Counted from the first letter of the stretch, positions 10,951 through 22,725 are shown. The stretch: 64,000 nt of DNA from Anisus vortex (GCA_949126835.1 OX421508.1:12949399-13013398); one strand, 5' to 3'. The notes: generated by a model from the sequence alone, not told the origin. Made by a program: numbers and translations.

Positions 10951-13900
10951 TTATTCCCTTGTAGCTCTGAGCAAGAACTCAGCCGTGCGTTTGAGCACGG
11001 CTCTATCTCCGTAGAGATCAGTGGGTAGTGGGTCACCCGTCCCATCTCCTCGTTCGACGAGACGGGGGCACTCCCGCAGGATATGCTCCACTGTCTCCTC
11101 CTCCTCCCCACAGTGGCGACACCGCGAGTCGTAGTTAGGCCGGAACCTGGCGAAGTATGCCCCAATGGGGCAGTGGCCAGTGCGGAATTGAGATATGATA
11201 CTTTGTTCCGACCTATTTAGGCACCACCATGGGTCGGCGCGGTTAGGGCGGGGCAAATGCCGCCAGACTTCTCGGCCCTTGTCAGAGCTGTCCCAGCTCT
11301 CGTTCCACTTTTCTGTCTCCCACCTCCGGATCAATGTACGGGCCCTCTCAAAGGAGCATGGTGTACTGCCGGGCTCCTCGAAGGTGGGTGTACTCAGCCC
11401 ACCTTTTTTGGCAAGGTGGTCTGCTCTCTCATTGCCAGGTAGGCCTGTGTGCCCTGGGACCCACTGCAGTAGTACGCGGTCTCCAAAGTGTTGGATTAGC
11501 TCGTCTGAAGCCAGTAGAATTTTCTCTATCTGAGGGGGCCAGTTGTTCAAATTCTCAGTAACCTGGAGCACAGACAACGCATCAGTCAGGATAATGACGG
11601 TCGTAGAGCCGAGGGCGCCTTCGACGTGGCGAAGGCGAATCCACTCCAGAGCTCGACTGATGGCCTCGATCTCTGCGCCGTAGTTGCAGAGACCGTCGCA
11701 AGGCCCCCATAGTTCGTCTCTATTCGGGTTGCCGGGGTACTCTATGTAAACACCAAAGCCGGCGGTACCGGTGTCTGCGTTAGCCGACCCGTCGGTGTAG
11801 ACATGGACAGCCCCGGGCGGTAGGGCATTTAGCGTGTCCATGGCTACTTTTCTGAGTAGTTTTGGGTCGGTCGTTTTGCTAACTGAGGTGTCCTTCAGCT
11901 TCGTTCTTATTTCGGGGAGCGTTGGCGTGTTCCCCGGAGAGAAACTCGAGTACCTTTGCATAAGCAGCCTTGTATCGGGTAGGTCGATTTCGGATGACAG
12001 CCTTGTTGCGTGGTGCATAAAGGACTGCATCTTTATTCTCTTCCTACCCTTCCAGATGTCTACTAAGACTCTGGTTGGGAAGCTTTCCTCGAGTCTTTTA
12101 TGGCGCTCATAGGTCGTTATGACAGCGCATTCTCTCCTAAGCTAAAAGGGTGGTATGTTAGCCATCACCTCGGCAGCTGCCACTGGGGACGTTCGAAAGG
12201 TGCCACAGATAAAGCGTAGTGCTTGGTTCTGGATGCGATCCAAAGTTTCTAGGGCCGTTTTGGACGCGTAAACCTGTAGAGGCAGGCTGTAATCTAATTG
12301 TGATCTTACGGCCCCTGTGTAAAGGGTTTTTAATACTTTGGCGTCGGCACCCCACTTTGTGCTGGTCAGTCGTTTGACTAGGTTTAACTTGTTCGAAGCT
12401 TTTCGTGCCAGCTCCTGGATATGGTCGAATAGTCTAAGCTTCCTGTCGAGTACTACTCCTAGGTACCTGGGTGATTTGTCCTCTTTGAGGGTTTCACCGC
12501 CGATTTTTAACTCTATAGGCTCCTTGAAAATGTCGATGCCCAGGCTGAACAGCGTATAGACCGTTTTTGAACAATTAATTTCGAGTCGCCGCTGTTTGGC
12601 GTACTCGGAGATGGTTTGGAGGTCTTTCTGCAAGTCTAATTGCATGCTTGCAGATTTCTTTCCAGATTTCCAAAGGACAAGATCGTACGCAAATAGCAGC
12701 TTCCTACAGCCAAGTTTTTCTGGCAGGTCGTTTATGTACACTAGAAAGAGGATGCAGGACAGAGCAGAGCCTTGTGGCAAGCCGTTCTCAATGGTTGTTT
12801 CCCTGGATAGGCTTGTCCCGTATCGTGTTTGGATCGTTCTCTCTGATAGGAATGATTTGATCCAGCGATGCATATTGCCCTCAATGACCATTCTCCTCAA
12901 TTTCTGCATAAGGCCCTGCCTCCAGACTCGGTCGTAAGCCTGCTTGAGGTCTAGGAAAACTGCTATGGTGGACTCGGCCCTTTGGAATCCATCTGCCATC
13001 TCTTGTACGAAGAGGTTTGTTTGGTCTATCGCGCTCATGCCCGCTCTAAAACCTGCCTGTTCTGGGGCTATGAGGCCTTCTTTCTCAAGATACCACGTTA
13101 GCCGGTTGCCGACCATACGTTCGGCCAGCTTCCCGACGCACGAGGTAAGAGAAATCGGGCGGTAACTCTCTGCCTCGGTGGCGATCTTGCCTTTTTTCAA
13201 GATTGGAACTATCACCGCTTGCCGCCAAGCCTTTGGTACCTCGCCGGTTGACCATGTTTGATTTATTAGGTCCAGGAGTCTGGCCTTACCTAATCTGCCC
13301 AGGTTTCGGATCATTTCGTTCGCTATCTGATCCGGGCCTGGTGCTTTCTTTAGTTGGCACTTTCGGACTGCCCTATCTAGTTCCTGAATAGTGAGGGGGG
13401 AACTGAATATTGGATCGCACTCTGTGACACCTCTGTCATTACGCTTGGCTCGCAGGCGTATTTTTGCTTGCCTTTTTGTAGTTGGTGTGGTGGTTGCCGG
13501 TCCCTCCTTGCTAACCCCTGCGAAAAATTTATTGAGGTTTGTGGCCCGCCGTTCGTCCGTGACGGCAGGTCCACTTGGGGTCTCCAAGGGAGTTTTGTTT
13601 CGAGGACGGTCTAAATTTTCGATATTTGCTAGCAACCTCCACATTCTACCAGTATCCTTATGGTCCAGACCTTGGCAGGTCGTACTCCATTTTTGCCGTT
13701 TTGCTTCCTGGCATGCCCGCTTTACCTCAGCTGTTAATTTGTTGTACTCCCGTCTGTCGTCAGGAGTACCCGTTTTTTCGGCCTTCTTTCTTGCCCTGCG
13801 TCGGGCCTTAACCAGCTTGCCAAGCGCGGTCGTCCAGAATGGTTTGTACTTCCTGCCTTGGAAGGATCTTGGGATAGTTTTGCGGGCCGCACCCAATATG

Positions 13901-15294
13901 GCTTTAGTAAAGTTTGTGTACACCGTGTTGATTGGAGGGTCGTGCACTTCGGCCCTCTCGAAAGCAACTCCGGTTGCTTCCTTGAAGGCAGGCCAGTTAG
14001 CTTTGGTAAACATGAACCGCCTTGCGCCGTCTTTGGTTCTGTTACCCTTGGCCTTACTCTTTTTCCTGGCCTTTTCCAGGTCGATATGTACTACTGTTGG
14101 CTTATGGTCACTGCCAACATCGTCCAGGACTTTAAAGGTTGTTATGGGGAAGAGATCACCCGAAACCAGTGTTAGATCTGGTCTTGACAGGGTGCCATTT
14201 CCCCTGTGGAGAAGGGTTGGAGGAGAGTTTGCGTCCTGCAATCTGAACAAGTTGGTAGTGTTACAGAGCTCCTCTACCTTTCTACCGGACATATCATAAA
14301 TTGTATAGCCCCATGCAGGAGAATGTGCATTAAAGTCGCCTCCTATGATAGTGTTTGAGAGTATGGGTGGATCTACAGACAGAGAGATGTCGTGCTTCGG
14401 CGGGTTATATATGTTTATGCAAACGATCTTTCTCTCATCCACCCATACTTCCGTTGTTAGAGTATCTGTGCGGCCAGTCGAGCATTGTGCCGTCAGGGGT
14501 CTGGCAGTAAGTGAGTTTGATATTAGAGTTGCCAGCCCCTGGCAGCCCTGGCACGTACAGTGGTACATTGTGTACCCTTTAATGACTACTTTCCTATCTC
14601 GGAGCATGGTCTCCTGCAATAGGGCTATATCGACCTGGTTTTCGTGCAGAAGCTTCGTTAGCTCAAGCGCCTTTGGTGCTAATCCATTGACGTTGAGCTG
14701 CAACACGGTGAGACGTTTTAGTTTAGGTTTTGACTGGAACTTCACAGTTTCCCCAGTCGTGTTTTGTTCGATGCGTTTCTTAGCGACAGCAGCTTGAGCG
14801 GCTGCTGTTGCTTCAGTTAGGCCCGCTGGTATTTGGGCGCTTCCCAACGGGAGTGCTACTTGGGTGACTGCACCTTTTATCAGCCATGAGGTCATTGTAG
14901 ATTGAGCGTTATCCAGCTTAGACTTGGGCTTTTTAGAACCCTTCGTCGACGGGCGCTGGATCGCCACGTCTTTGGGGGTGTGGGCACCCGTTGGTTTGCT
15001 ACCCTTTTTGGGCTGAGGCTGGACAAGTTCCTCAGGGATAGGTGGCTGGGAGCTGCTGCCACTTTCTCCTTTCGCTTTTGGGCCTGGTACTTCCCTGTGG
15101 GACTTGGAGAAGTATTTGTGGAGAGTTGGAACAGTAGCTAACTTCTCGCAACCTGGCCCGTTCTTACTCGCCGAGGTTGCGGGGCGACTAGTAGAGTATT
15201 TTTCGCCTCCGAGCCTGACGCCCACTACTCATTGGGCGGAGCCTATTTTGGTCTGCTCGTACCCGCGTTTATCTTTATTTTTGTGTTTCTCCAT
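10951..15294 (-). pseudogene. Endonuclease-reverse transcriptase-RNase H polyprotein of the I-like element
   Basis: One frame runs from ATG 15,294 to 10,951, broken by TGA at 15,229-15,231 and TAG at 12,142-12,144. After the TGA about 1,028 codons are open. The N-terminal ~170 residues are basic, Ser/Pro-rich and without a domain. An AP-type endonuclease follows (LQLNVNG, LLQETM, INIYNPP, GGDFNAHSPAWG, GSDHKP). The reverse transcriptase shows KAPGPDQI, YRPISL, FLDLKQAYDRVW and GLPQGSALS, but the catalytic FADD reads FAYD because codon 12,685-12,687 is TAC. The RNase H segment (from about 11,860) keeps YTDGSAN, the GAEIEA Glu, TDALS and an ERADHLAK Asp. It ends in a CRHCGEEEETVEHILRECP Cys-His motif typical of these elements. 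The D-to-Y change alone should abolish polymerisation. Confidence 0.9.
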
Positions 15295-17052
15295 AATTTT
15301 AAGGTTGCCCCAGGGGGGCTTTTGGTTTGCCTTAGGGGAGGCTATTGGGTACACTGGGTACACTGGGGTTCCCCATTCTCGGAGTCTTAGAGAAGGGAGG
15401 AAAACCCACTTTCACTATTGAGTTCTTGCTCCTGGAAGGAGTAGGTTGGGGTGCCTTTCTTAAAAACCCAGGGTGGCCTTGCCGTTGGGTGTTGGCTTAG
15501 ACACCCTCGAGCACCCCGGGGATCTGCTCGGCTTTCATCAGCCGCACCGTTGGAGTGCGGTGAAAGACTCTTGCCCCTAAGAGCCTTGCCTCGTAACGTA
15601 TGTCAACCTGTAGGCAGTTGGTTTGCCTGCACTTTGCACGTGCACGCATTTTGTACTTCAGCGGTGGCATAGGTGCTTTTAATCTTCGTATCTTATGCTG
15701 GTAAAATGGGATTTACAGCACAGCGGATACGTTCTAGAAGTATGAGGCACTCGTGCGGGTCGACCTAGGGTCAGGTCCACTGGCTCCAAGGCTAGCCGCC
15801 CGTTCCCCTTCGGCGTTGGGATATATATTTTGTTCACCCTGCCGTGGGGTCAGGGACCTAGCTTCCCTGCCCGCCTACTCCAAGTACCTCTCTCTCGTTT
15901 GGCATTGGACTTTCGGGGAGCGTTTCCTGTGGGCAGCTGGTTTTGGGAAAATCAGGCAAGGTTACGCCTTTTGCACATCATTCTATGCGGCTGGTTTAAT
16001 ATTTGCTTTATTCCAGCATCTTGCGGGGTTTCAGTCCGCAGCGGATGCCGAACAGTATTCCGGTAGGGCCCCATGTGCTCGGCCGTTGAAGGGTTCAGGT
16101 TCTCTGTTCCCAATACCGACCGATTGTGGCGCTAGCTATTAGGATTGCTTACCGTTGGGCTCGTCAGGGCGCTGGGACCAGGTTCGCCAGTCCCCCGCCG
16201 CGCCGAGCACACGGTGCCATGGCAATCTTTTTAGAGCAGGTAAAAGAGACGCCCAGCCCGGATGTGTCAGGCCGTTTGTCCCTCCACCCACTCCTTTCTT
16301 CTATCTTTCCAGCCGCACATGTGTGCTATGCGCGTGTCTTGCCCTAGCTGTTCGCTATCCCTGCCACTCTGCTCCAGGACGTGCGCATGTCCAGGATGTC
16401 TTGGTCCCCTACTCGACCAAGCCAGTGTACTCTTTGCCTTTCCATAGCCACATGGGTACTATGCGCTTGCATATTGGGCATTGTGCAGGTTTGGCCTCCT
16501 GCTCTAGGGCGTGCGCATGCCCAGGTTTACGTACTCGACTCGGCCCCGCAGGGCTCAAGCCCATCATCTCACTGGGAGAACCGGACCAGTCCAATCAAAC
16601 TCACAGTCGCCGGGCTGCGTTGCGTTGCTGCAACCGTTTTTGTTCCCGTATGTGATATTCGACGGCCGACCCGGCGCTCCAGAAATCCAAGCTAGTCAAT
16701 CGGTCGGATAATGCTTCGGGGGCCTTGCAATCTGCACTTTGAATATGCGCAATAACCCTTGTGGTTACCATCGGAGGCATGGGCCTTGCGGCGAACTCGC
16801 AGTCACCAGGTTGCTGGACAATCTTTTACAATTGTATTCCCGTATGCGATACTCGGCGGTTGTACCACGCCCCAGATTTGTAGGTGCCCCTCAGCACTCC
16901 ACCCGACAAAGCTCGGACCTCCACTTCCCCAGCTGCTGGCACAGCTTGGGGCCTCCACACTATTAGCCGGAACAGAGTCCTCTAGAGCAAGGATCTGTGT
17001 TCTGTGTACACATGACCGCCAGTCTTTGAGGCTATGTGGATACTGGTCATGT
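15295..17052 (-). other. 5' non-coding region of the I-like element with diverged direct repeats
   Basis: No minus-strand frame longer than about 90 codons lies here, so a Gag-like ORF1 is absent or decayed. The plus-strand open frames reflect GC richness. Imperfect direct repeats are visible: 16,316-16,420 versus 16,452-16,550 (shared GTGCGCATG CCAGG-type blocks), 16,605-16,665 versus 16,800-16,860 (shared TTCCCGTATG and CGGCGG), and a looser pair about 318 bp apart around 15,612 and 15,930 (shared GGCAG TTGG). Internally repeated 5' UTRs that hold promoters are known in other non-LTR elements; that role here is inference. Confidence 0.55.
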
Positions 17053-17130
17053 GATAGTATTAACAGAAAGGGTGACAATAATGAACTAAACCATGGGTCG
17101 GCAACCTAAGGCATGCGTGTCAAACTTGGC

Positions 17131-17298
17131 ACGAAAACTGCAGGACTGAAAAAGTCAATGTGTATGGATCAGAGTACGCTTCTCCAACATTTACTTTGCA
17201 GCTTATTTGTCTTAAATAACTGTAAAACAAGTTTAGAACTTGTCCTTCGATGCCGAATTTAGCTTGTGACACAGATAGTAAAATGTCATGATCAACTT
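17131..17298 (-). pseudogene. CR1-like reverse transcriptase fragment, copy A
   Basis: Reads VDHDILLSVSQAKFGIEGQ, then LNLFYSYL and a TFSV segment, corresponding to the part of a CR1/L2-type reverse transcriptase just after the first catalytic Asp motif and up to the PQGS region. The same fragment is at 57,990-58,161. It stops at a hAT terminus at 17,299. Confidence 0.8.
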
Positions 17299-17340
17299 CA
17301 TAGGTTCTCAACCTTTTTCGGCTCACCGCCCCTACCCCCC
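17299..17340. mobile_element. Left terminus of a hAT element, copy A
   Basis: CATAGGTTCTCAAC, followed by TTTTTCGGCTCACCGCCCC, matches the left end of the complete MITE at 43,200 and of the element at 58,162. It is preceded by ATCAACTT, the 8-bp target sequence read in copy B. Confidence 0.8.
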
Positions 17341-17529
17341 CCCCCGTAAAATTTATTTAGTAAAAAATGTTTGTATGGTGGCATATATTTAATTCCTATT
17401 TGATGAGCATTAAAGTAAAAATCAATTGTCAGGAAAAGTTTTTGTGAATGGTTTTAATTTTGTTAATGATAATACACATATCTACAAACATATACACAAG
17501 AGGTTTTAAAACTGAGTATTAGTGTGAAG

Positions 17530-18020
17530 CTTGCGCCTGGTGTGTTGCAGCAGGTTAACAATATTAAGTTCTTTTTTCGTTAGCAAAAACCTTGGGTCTG
17601 CACGCTCCACTACTTGTAACTTGATTCTTTATTTTTTTTACAACAAAGTGGTAGCCTGACAGCACCTCGCTCTATAAATAAGAAAATGAAAATGCAATAA
17701 AAAAAAAGACTTTACCAAAGCCTACAGTCCTGGAGAAACTGATGTTCTTTTTGCAGCCAAAAGTCGTGATAGCCTTTTCTTACAAATTTCAATTAGAGTT
17801 CGTCAATGGTTGCTAATTCAATCAATGCCTCTTGCAGTTGTGTAGGTAGGCCTGATTGTAATTCTTCACTATACGAAAAAAAATCTAAAATTCAATCATG
17901 TATTTTTATGTTAATAATGTCTTGAAATTGACTGTGGAAGTCGCCAGTAAGTGCTTCGAGGTGATCACAATAAATGAGAATGTCTTCTTCAGTTTTACAT
18001 ATACCAGATTGGGAAACTGA
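17530..18020 (-). pseudogene. hAT transposase C-terminal fragment
   Basis: With stops removed, the minus strand reads LPTQLQEALIELA, KGYHDFWLQK, LQVVERADPRFLLTKKELN and NIVNLLQHTRRK. This resembles the C-terminal dimerisation region of SCAN/ZBED-type hAT transposases. At least two stops and frame changes are present. It lies inside the hAT element whose left terminus is at 17,299 and is absent from copy B, which has a ~690-bp deletion here. Confidence 0.7.
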
Positions 18021-18035
18021 TCAAATTCTCCAGGT

Positions 18036-19440
18036 CCAAAGTTTCGTTTTTCATTTGAAGTTTTTACACAAATGACGAAATGACACTTTTTGCTTTGATC
18101 AAATTGAGGTCATCTCCCTGCAATTTATAACCAGCGTCCAGTAGCAAACGATTATAGTCTTCGTCATTCTCAATACACAGTTGTTTAAACACTCTCTCGT
18201 TGAATGCATTGCTTCTGATTTTGTTTACTGCAGTTATTACATATTGAAGAGACAGATGCAGACGATCGCTGAGATTTTAGCAACTACATGTTGCCTGCCT
18301 GTGAAATACACAATGGACAGAGTTATAAGGTCTCTTTAAAAAAGAAACGGACGAGTCCAAAGGGCTCTTTTGTCCAGGGCGTAACGATATGTTTGAGTTC
18401 AGCTCTGTCCGGGCTGAAGCCACCCCACGGCACGCCAAAGGCGTGTAACAGTGAGGATTCCGCAGCTAGCTCGCCCACTGCGGTTCCTTATATAACTGCA
18501 CCGTCACCCGGTAGCACAAATCCTATGCTATAGGTACAGACATCCAGGTACTGGGTGTTTCTCGAGACGGGGTTGCAGCGTCCATTGCTTCCTCCCCACC
18601 GAGACCCTGTATCCTCTCGACAGTGCAATGGGTCTCGGACCCTCTGCGGGAGCTGTCCCCGATGCGTTCGCTCACCGGTGTAGTCTTAATGGGAACGTAT
18701 CGGCGGTTTACACACTTCACACTTCGCCAGTCTTTGAGGCCCATGGGTACAAAAGTGTCACTTAATATCAGACACAGCTTTCCTAAGCCCGCTAGCTATT
18801 TGACACACACTCGCAAGTAGACTATGTGTCATTTAGTAATGGTCATTCAGCGGTGCAGAGACGGGCACTGGCTTTTTTTTATGTATGACTTGATAGAGAG
18901 AATTCTAGAGACAAGTGCAGTTAGTTCATGAATAGCGGGCCTACAAGTAGCTAGCTTACGCTCGCTCCAGACTTTACAGGACGTTGCTAAGGAAGGCTCC
19001 ATTAGTACTTAATCGATCCACTACTTTAAAAAATCAGCGCGATTCCTATTTCTAATTCGTATGTTGGTTATTTAGCAGCAATTGTGTTCTACGTCACATT
19101 TCATCCACAATATAACGCCCCATCCCACTTGCCATTCTCGGAAAATAATCTAAATATAGTAATAAATCTAGGTTAAGCCCATATACGGCTTTGAATAACT
19201 TTTACGTAACAATTCATTGGCTCCATAGTATCAGAAGTATTGATGTTAAAACCTTTTTTTTTCTTAAAAACCGGCTTTCGGCTGTATAAAACCGGTTTAA
19301 AACCGGACTTCGGTTCCCCACCTCTTCCCAAAAAATCCTGTATTCCGGTTTTCGTTTACATCCCTTAATCAGGAGACAATTTTTTTTGCGCCCTTTATAT
19401 TTCGACAGTTTTGTAGCATTAGCTGTGCCTGTTGAGACCT
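18036..19440. other. Non-coding interior of the duplicated hAT element
   Basis: Matches 58,215-59,610 closely. A GC-rich part (18,340-18,830) contains CCGAGACCC and GGGTCTCGG (18,598-18,638), able to form a 9-bp stem. Near 19,290-19,370, CCGGTTTT/AAAACCGG repeats and ATGTAAACGAAAACCGG suggest another short hAT-like end. No gene is called. Confidence 0.5.
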
Positions 19441-20499
19441 ATCCTTGACAGATAAACTGTCGCATCTCTGGCACTTGAAAGCGGGACCGTTGGAGTTGGG
19501 CAGGGGCAGCCTAATATATTCTTTTCTTCATTGCTCTTTTAACCTCCGCGATAAGGTGAACTTTGCCCTCTGGCCCGGGCTCTGGCAGCATTTGTACAGG
19601 TGTGTGAAAGCCATTCTTTGGAAGCCACGGACAGGAAGATAGAGGTCTTGAGTACCAAAACCAAGACAAAACTGGGATTTTGGAATGTACGCACAATGTA
19701 CCAAACTGGTAAACTAGCACAAGTGACAGCAGAGATGCGGCGCTACGGTATACACATTTTAGGCATCAGTGAAGCTAGATGGCCGGGATTCGGAAGAATG
19801 ACAATTTCGACAGGAGAGACAGTTTTATATTCAGGAAAAGGTGATAACCTGCATGAAGAAGGAGTCGCCATCATCCTTAGGAAAGGTACAGAAAAATGCC
19901 TTATAGACTGGAAACCAATTAGCAGTAGACTAATTAAAATCAGAATGAGAGGTAGGCAGATAAATATGACCATCATACAATGCTATGGCCCTACAAACGA
20001 CAGTGAGGATGAAACAAAAGACCTTTTTTATGAACAATTGGAGACAGAAGTTAAATCAGCACCACTGCATGACATGATGATAATCCTGGGAGACTTAAAT
20101 GCAAAAGTAGGACATGACAACAATGGCAACGAACGAACAATGGGAACTCATGGTTGTGGTATAAGGAACGAAAATGGGGAAAGATTAGTTGAACTTTGTA
20201 GCTCTAATAACATGGTAATAGGAGGCACTTTGTTTCCACATCGTGAGATTCACAAGTTGACATGGTATTCGCCCAATGATAGAGATAGAAACCAAATTGA
20301 CCATCTGCTTATAAGTGCCAAATGGAGGAGATCATTGATAGATGTTAAAGTAAAACGAGGTGCTGATGTTGGAAGTGACCATCAGTTGGTAATAGCAAAA
20401 GTGAAGCTGAAACTGAGGCGGTCACAAAACAAGACAGTCATACAGCGAGGATACAATATACAGAAACTAACAGATCCTCACACTAAGCTCACCTTCATC
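19441..20499 (+). pseudogene. RTE-like retrotransposon, copy A: endonuclease only, truncated
   Basis: An apurinic-type endonuclease domain is intact: GFWNVRT, GISEARW, IQCYGPT, ILGDLNAKVG, YSPNDRDRNQIDHLLI and VGSDHQLV carry the expected Asn, Glu, Tyr, Asp/Asn, Asp and Asp-His residues. Annotated animal genomes often label this part craniofacial development protein 2-like. The frame is open from about 19,600, but its first in-frame ATG is inside the domain (MYQTGK), so the original start is probably lost. After LTDPHTKLTFI (20,499) the match to copy B stops and unrelated DNA follows; the reverse transcriptase is missing. The open frame runs on to 20,646 in foreign sequence. Confidence 0.9.
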
Positions 20500-20996
20500 A
20501 TGTTAATTGTTCGTTTATTTATACAGGTCTATAGGTCGTACAGGGGAATTTATGTTAAAACTATCATTTTTATTATGAGTTTGGTAAAGATACCGTTATT
20601 TTCACTTCTCCTAGTAATAGGTCTGTTCCCCGCTCTCCCCCGCTAGTATTTAAGGCTAGGCAGTCATTGTTTTACAGAGTAGTTTGTACAGAGTTTTGTA
20701 CAGAGTGGACGCTTGTGTTGGCACTATTCTATTATTGCTGTAAATACTACAATCATTGTACATACTTTATCACCTGAATTAAATTTATCAACATTTACAC
20801 TGAAGCTTCCTCGTCAACTTACTGTTCTATTTTTGTTTCATTGTTTACAATACGATAATATATGTATTTACTACTGCAACGTCAAGGAGAGGAACTGTTA
20901 GAACGCAAATCCTGAGTTTGTACCCAGAACAATAAGGAGAGTTCGTATAATACTGAAATATATCTAATAATAACCAAAGTCTACCCTAGGACTAAC

Positions 20997-21580
20997 GACA
21001 AGGGTGTAAATCTTTCAGATTTTCTCTGAAATCAGATTTTTGTGTTGATGTGATTTTTTGTGTGTGTTTTACATCTCTAGTACTTTCACATCTTTTTTTT
21101 TTAAGTCTGAAAAAAAATACTTATAGTTTTAAGTCCAGATTAACAAAAAGTCGAAGCATATAAAGTACTAACAATCACACTGTATTGCTTACACAATTAA
21201 AATATCTTATTTACACTCTGAAACATAGTTTGCTATTCCCACAACACATTGTCAGAGGCAAAAAATCTGAAAATATGATTGTGTATGGAGCTTCCATTCA
21301 GATTTTTTCAGAACCTTCAGATTTTTCAGAGGGAAAGTTAGGTAAATAGTCTTTAAAAAGTGTGAAATAGATTAAGGGAAATAACTCTAATAATCTAATC
21401 AAACAAAGTGTTGAGAAAATGGCTGCAAGTAGTGCCAGTTCCAGAAGTGGAATTGTGTTTGTTGAGCGTAATTCTGATATTGATAGCATTGATTTAACAT
21501 CTAGAAACAAATTCAAATGGGAGTGGTTGGTATCAAAGGATGAAAATGAAGATTTTTTTTGTCTTTTTCTTTCGTTTTTT
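20997..21580 (+). mobile_element. hAT-like end with conserved N-terminal frame, left arm
   Basis: CAAGGGTGTAAATC at 20,997 (CAGGGGTGTAAATC in the right arm) is a hAT-type terminus. From ATG 21,419 the plus strand reads MAASSASSRSGIVFVERNSD, then IDLTSRNKFKWEWL, and degenerates into a T-rich tract. The right arm has the same frame on the minus strand (36,262 down to about 36,120). It is probably the first exon or N-terminus of a transposase; no catalytic part follows. Confidence 0.5.
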
Positions 21581-22283
21581 TTTTGGGGGTAGCAGGATCA
21601 CTATCTTTTATCAAGAGTAGATGTAAAGCCCTCCTTCCCTATAGGGCAGGACACCTCTAGGGCAGAGGTGGAGTACCTGCTTAGCCCCCCTGATCAGGGT
21701 TACATTAGATTATTTATTTTTTTAGTGCATGTGTTTGTGTGTTTTATGTTAGCATTATTATGATTATTATACTGTATTTTCTATGCTTGTGGCTTTAGAA
21801 CATATTTTCATGTTATTACGAAGCCGGAACGGGCCTCCAGATTATTAGAATCTTGATGATTTGCCGGACTTAACCGCCAAATTTATTTGAATATTATATA
21901 TATATATTTATTAGTCCAGGATAGTATTGATGGTCAAAACCTATCAATCGGATTCTATTCCATACGAATGCAACAGTCTACTTCCTTGCAGTTGGCTAAG
22001 TTGTAAAATAAATAGATTCTTAGTGGAATAAGAAAGTTCTTGACTACAATGTAATATTTCCACGATGTAAATAATAATAATAATAATAGTCAAATTCGTG
22101 GTGAATTCATAACATAAATCTTTATTATAGTAAGGTAAGAATAGTCACAATGCACACAGTTCCAAATGTATAGTGGCTTAAAAACAATGTAGATAATAGC
22201 GACTATGTTCTAAGTCAAACTGAACAACTATTTAATAGAGAAAAATAAGTACTTTAATAACATGTTCTACTCCTTACAAAATA

Positions 22284-22725
22284 TTAATAATAATAATGAT
22301 AATAACGGTGCTTATAAAGCGCATATCCCGTTGGTGACAGTTCTATGCGCAGACGACAGTTACAGAATACAGATAGACAACGAAATATGTAGTAATACGC
22401 TAATTCTGCTGACGAAATAGGTGAGTCTTCAGCCGGCTCCTGAAGGTCGTCATAGCTAGGGCTCTGGCGAAGCTGTAGTGGGAGGAGATTCCAAGCGGAC
22501 GGTCCTGTGTAGGAAAATGAACGTTCGCCAGCGGACACTAGCGTCACACGAGGGATCCGCAGAGTAAGCGCGTCAGAAGCCGAACGAAAAGGGCGGGACT
22601 GGGTGTAGAGCTCCATACAAGAGCGAAGATAATCCGGGGCGCAGTTATTCAGGCACCTATAACAGAGAGAAGCCAGCTTATATGAGATCCGGTTGTTGAT
22701 GGGTAGCCAGTGCAGTGCCGCCTGA
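22284..22725 (-). pseudogene. CR1-like reverse transcriptase C-terminus, left arm
   Basis: The minus strand reads ALHWLPINNRISYKLASLCY, NNCAPDYLRS, then ERSFSYTGPSAWNLLPLQLR, the conserved tail of CR1/L2-type polymerases. A single inserted G in the left arm (GACGACC against GACACC in the right arm) shifts the frame after LRQSPSYD. A microsatellite of ATT units follows as the 3' tail. The right arm (34,975-35,400) has the opposite damage: it lost about 10 bases upstream but keeps the end RLKTHLFRQQN. Confidence 0.85.

Larger units (their letters stand above)
10906..17052 (-). mobile_element. I-like non-LTR retrotransposon (6.1 kb, decayed)
   Basis: Boundaries come from the target duplication GATAGTATTAAC at 10,894-10,905 and 17,053-17,064 and from the uninterrupted site at about 56,684-56,700. 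On the minus strand the order is a GC-rich non-coding 5' part (about 1.76 kb), a long frame with endonuclease, reverse transcriptase and RNase H, and a short 3' end with a (GTTA)n tail. Endonuclease-RT-RNase H order in one frame is typical of the I group. No ORF1 (Gag-like) frame was found. At least three lesions disable it. Base composition (GC-rich) contrasts with the AT-rich surroundings. Confidence 0.85.
10779..20499. repeat. Segmental duplication, copy A (partner 56,575-60,672)
   Basis: Outside the I-like insertion, 10,779-10,905 plus 17,053-20,499 align in the same order and orientation with 56,575-60,672. The junctions between nested transposons are shared: the GGTCGGCAACC element, a CR1-like reverse transcriptase remnant, a hAT terminus, then an RTE-like endonuclease. 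Shared junctions argue for duplication of one ancestral segment. Copy A gained the I-like element, lost about 1.24 kb present in B (between two GCACG motifs), keeps about 690 bp missing from B (17,338-18,035), and breaks off inside the RTE gene at 20,499. Confidence 0.85.

Noticed and set aside
11195..14797. Many plus-strand frames up to 302 codons
   Set aside because: They are antisense shadows of the I-like polyprotein.
15753..16655. Plus-strand frames of 100-170 codons in GC-rich DNA
   Set aside because: They lie antisense within the 5' region of the I-like element and show no domain; stops are rare because of GC content.
18345..18400. GGACGAGTCC with GAAAC nearby, resembling a hammerhead ribozyme core
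   Set aside because: The conserved CUGANGA and the cleavage-site arrangement are missing on both strands.
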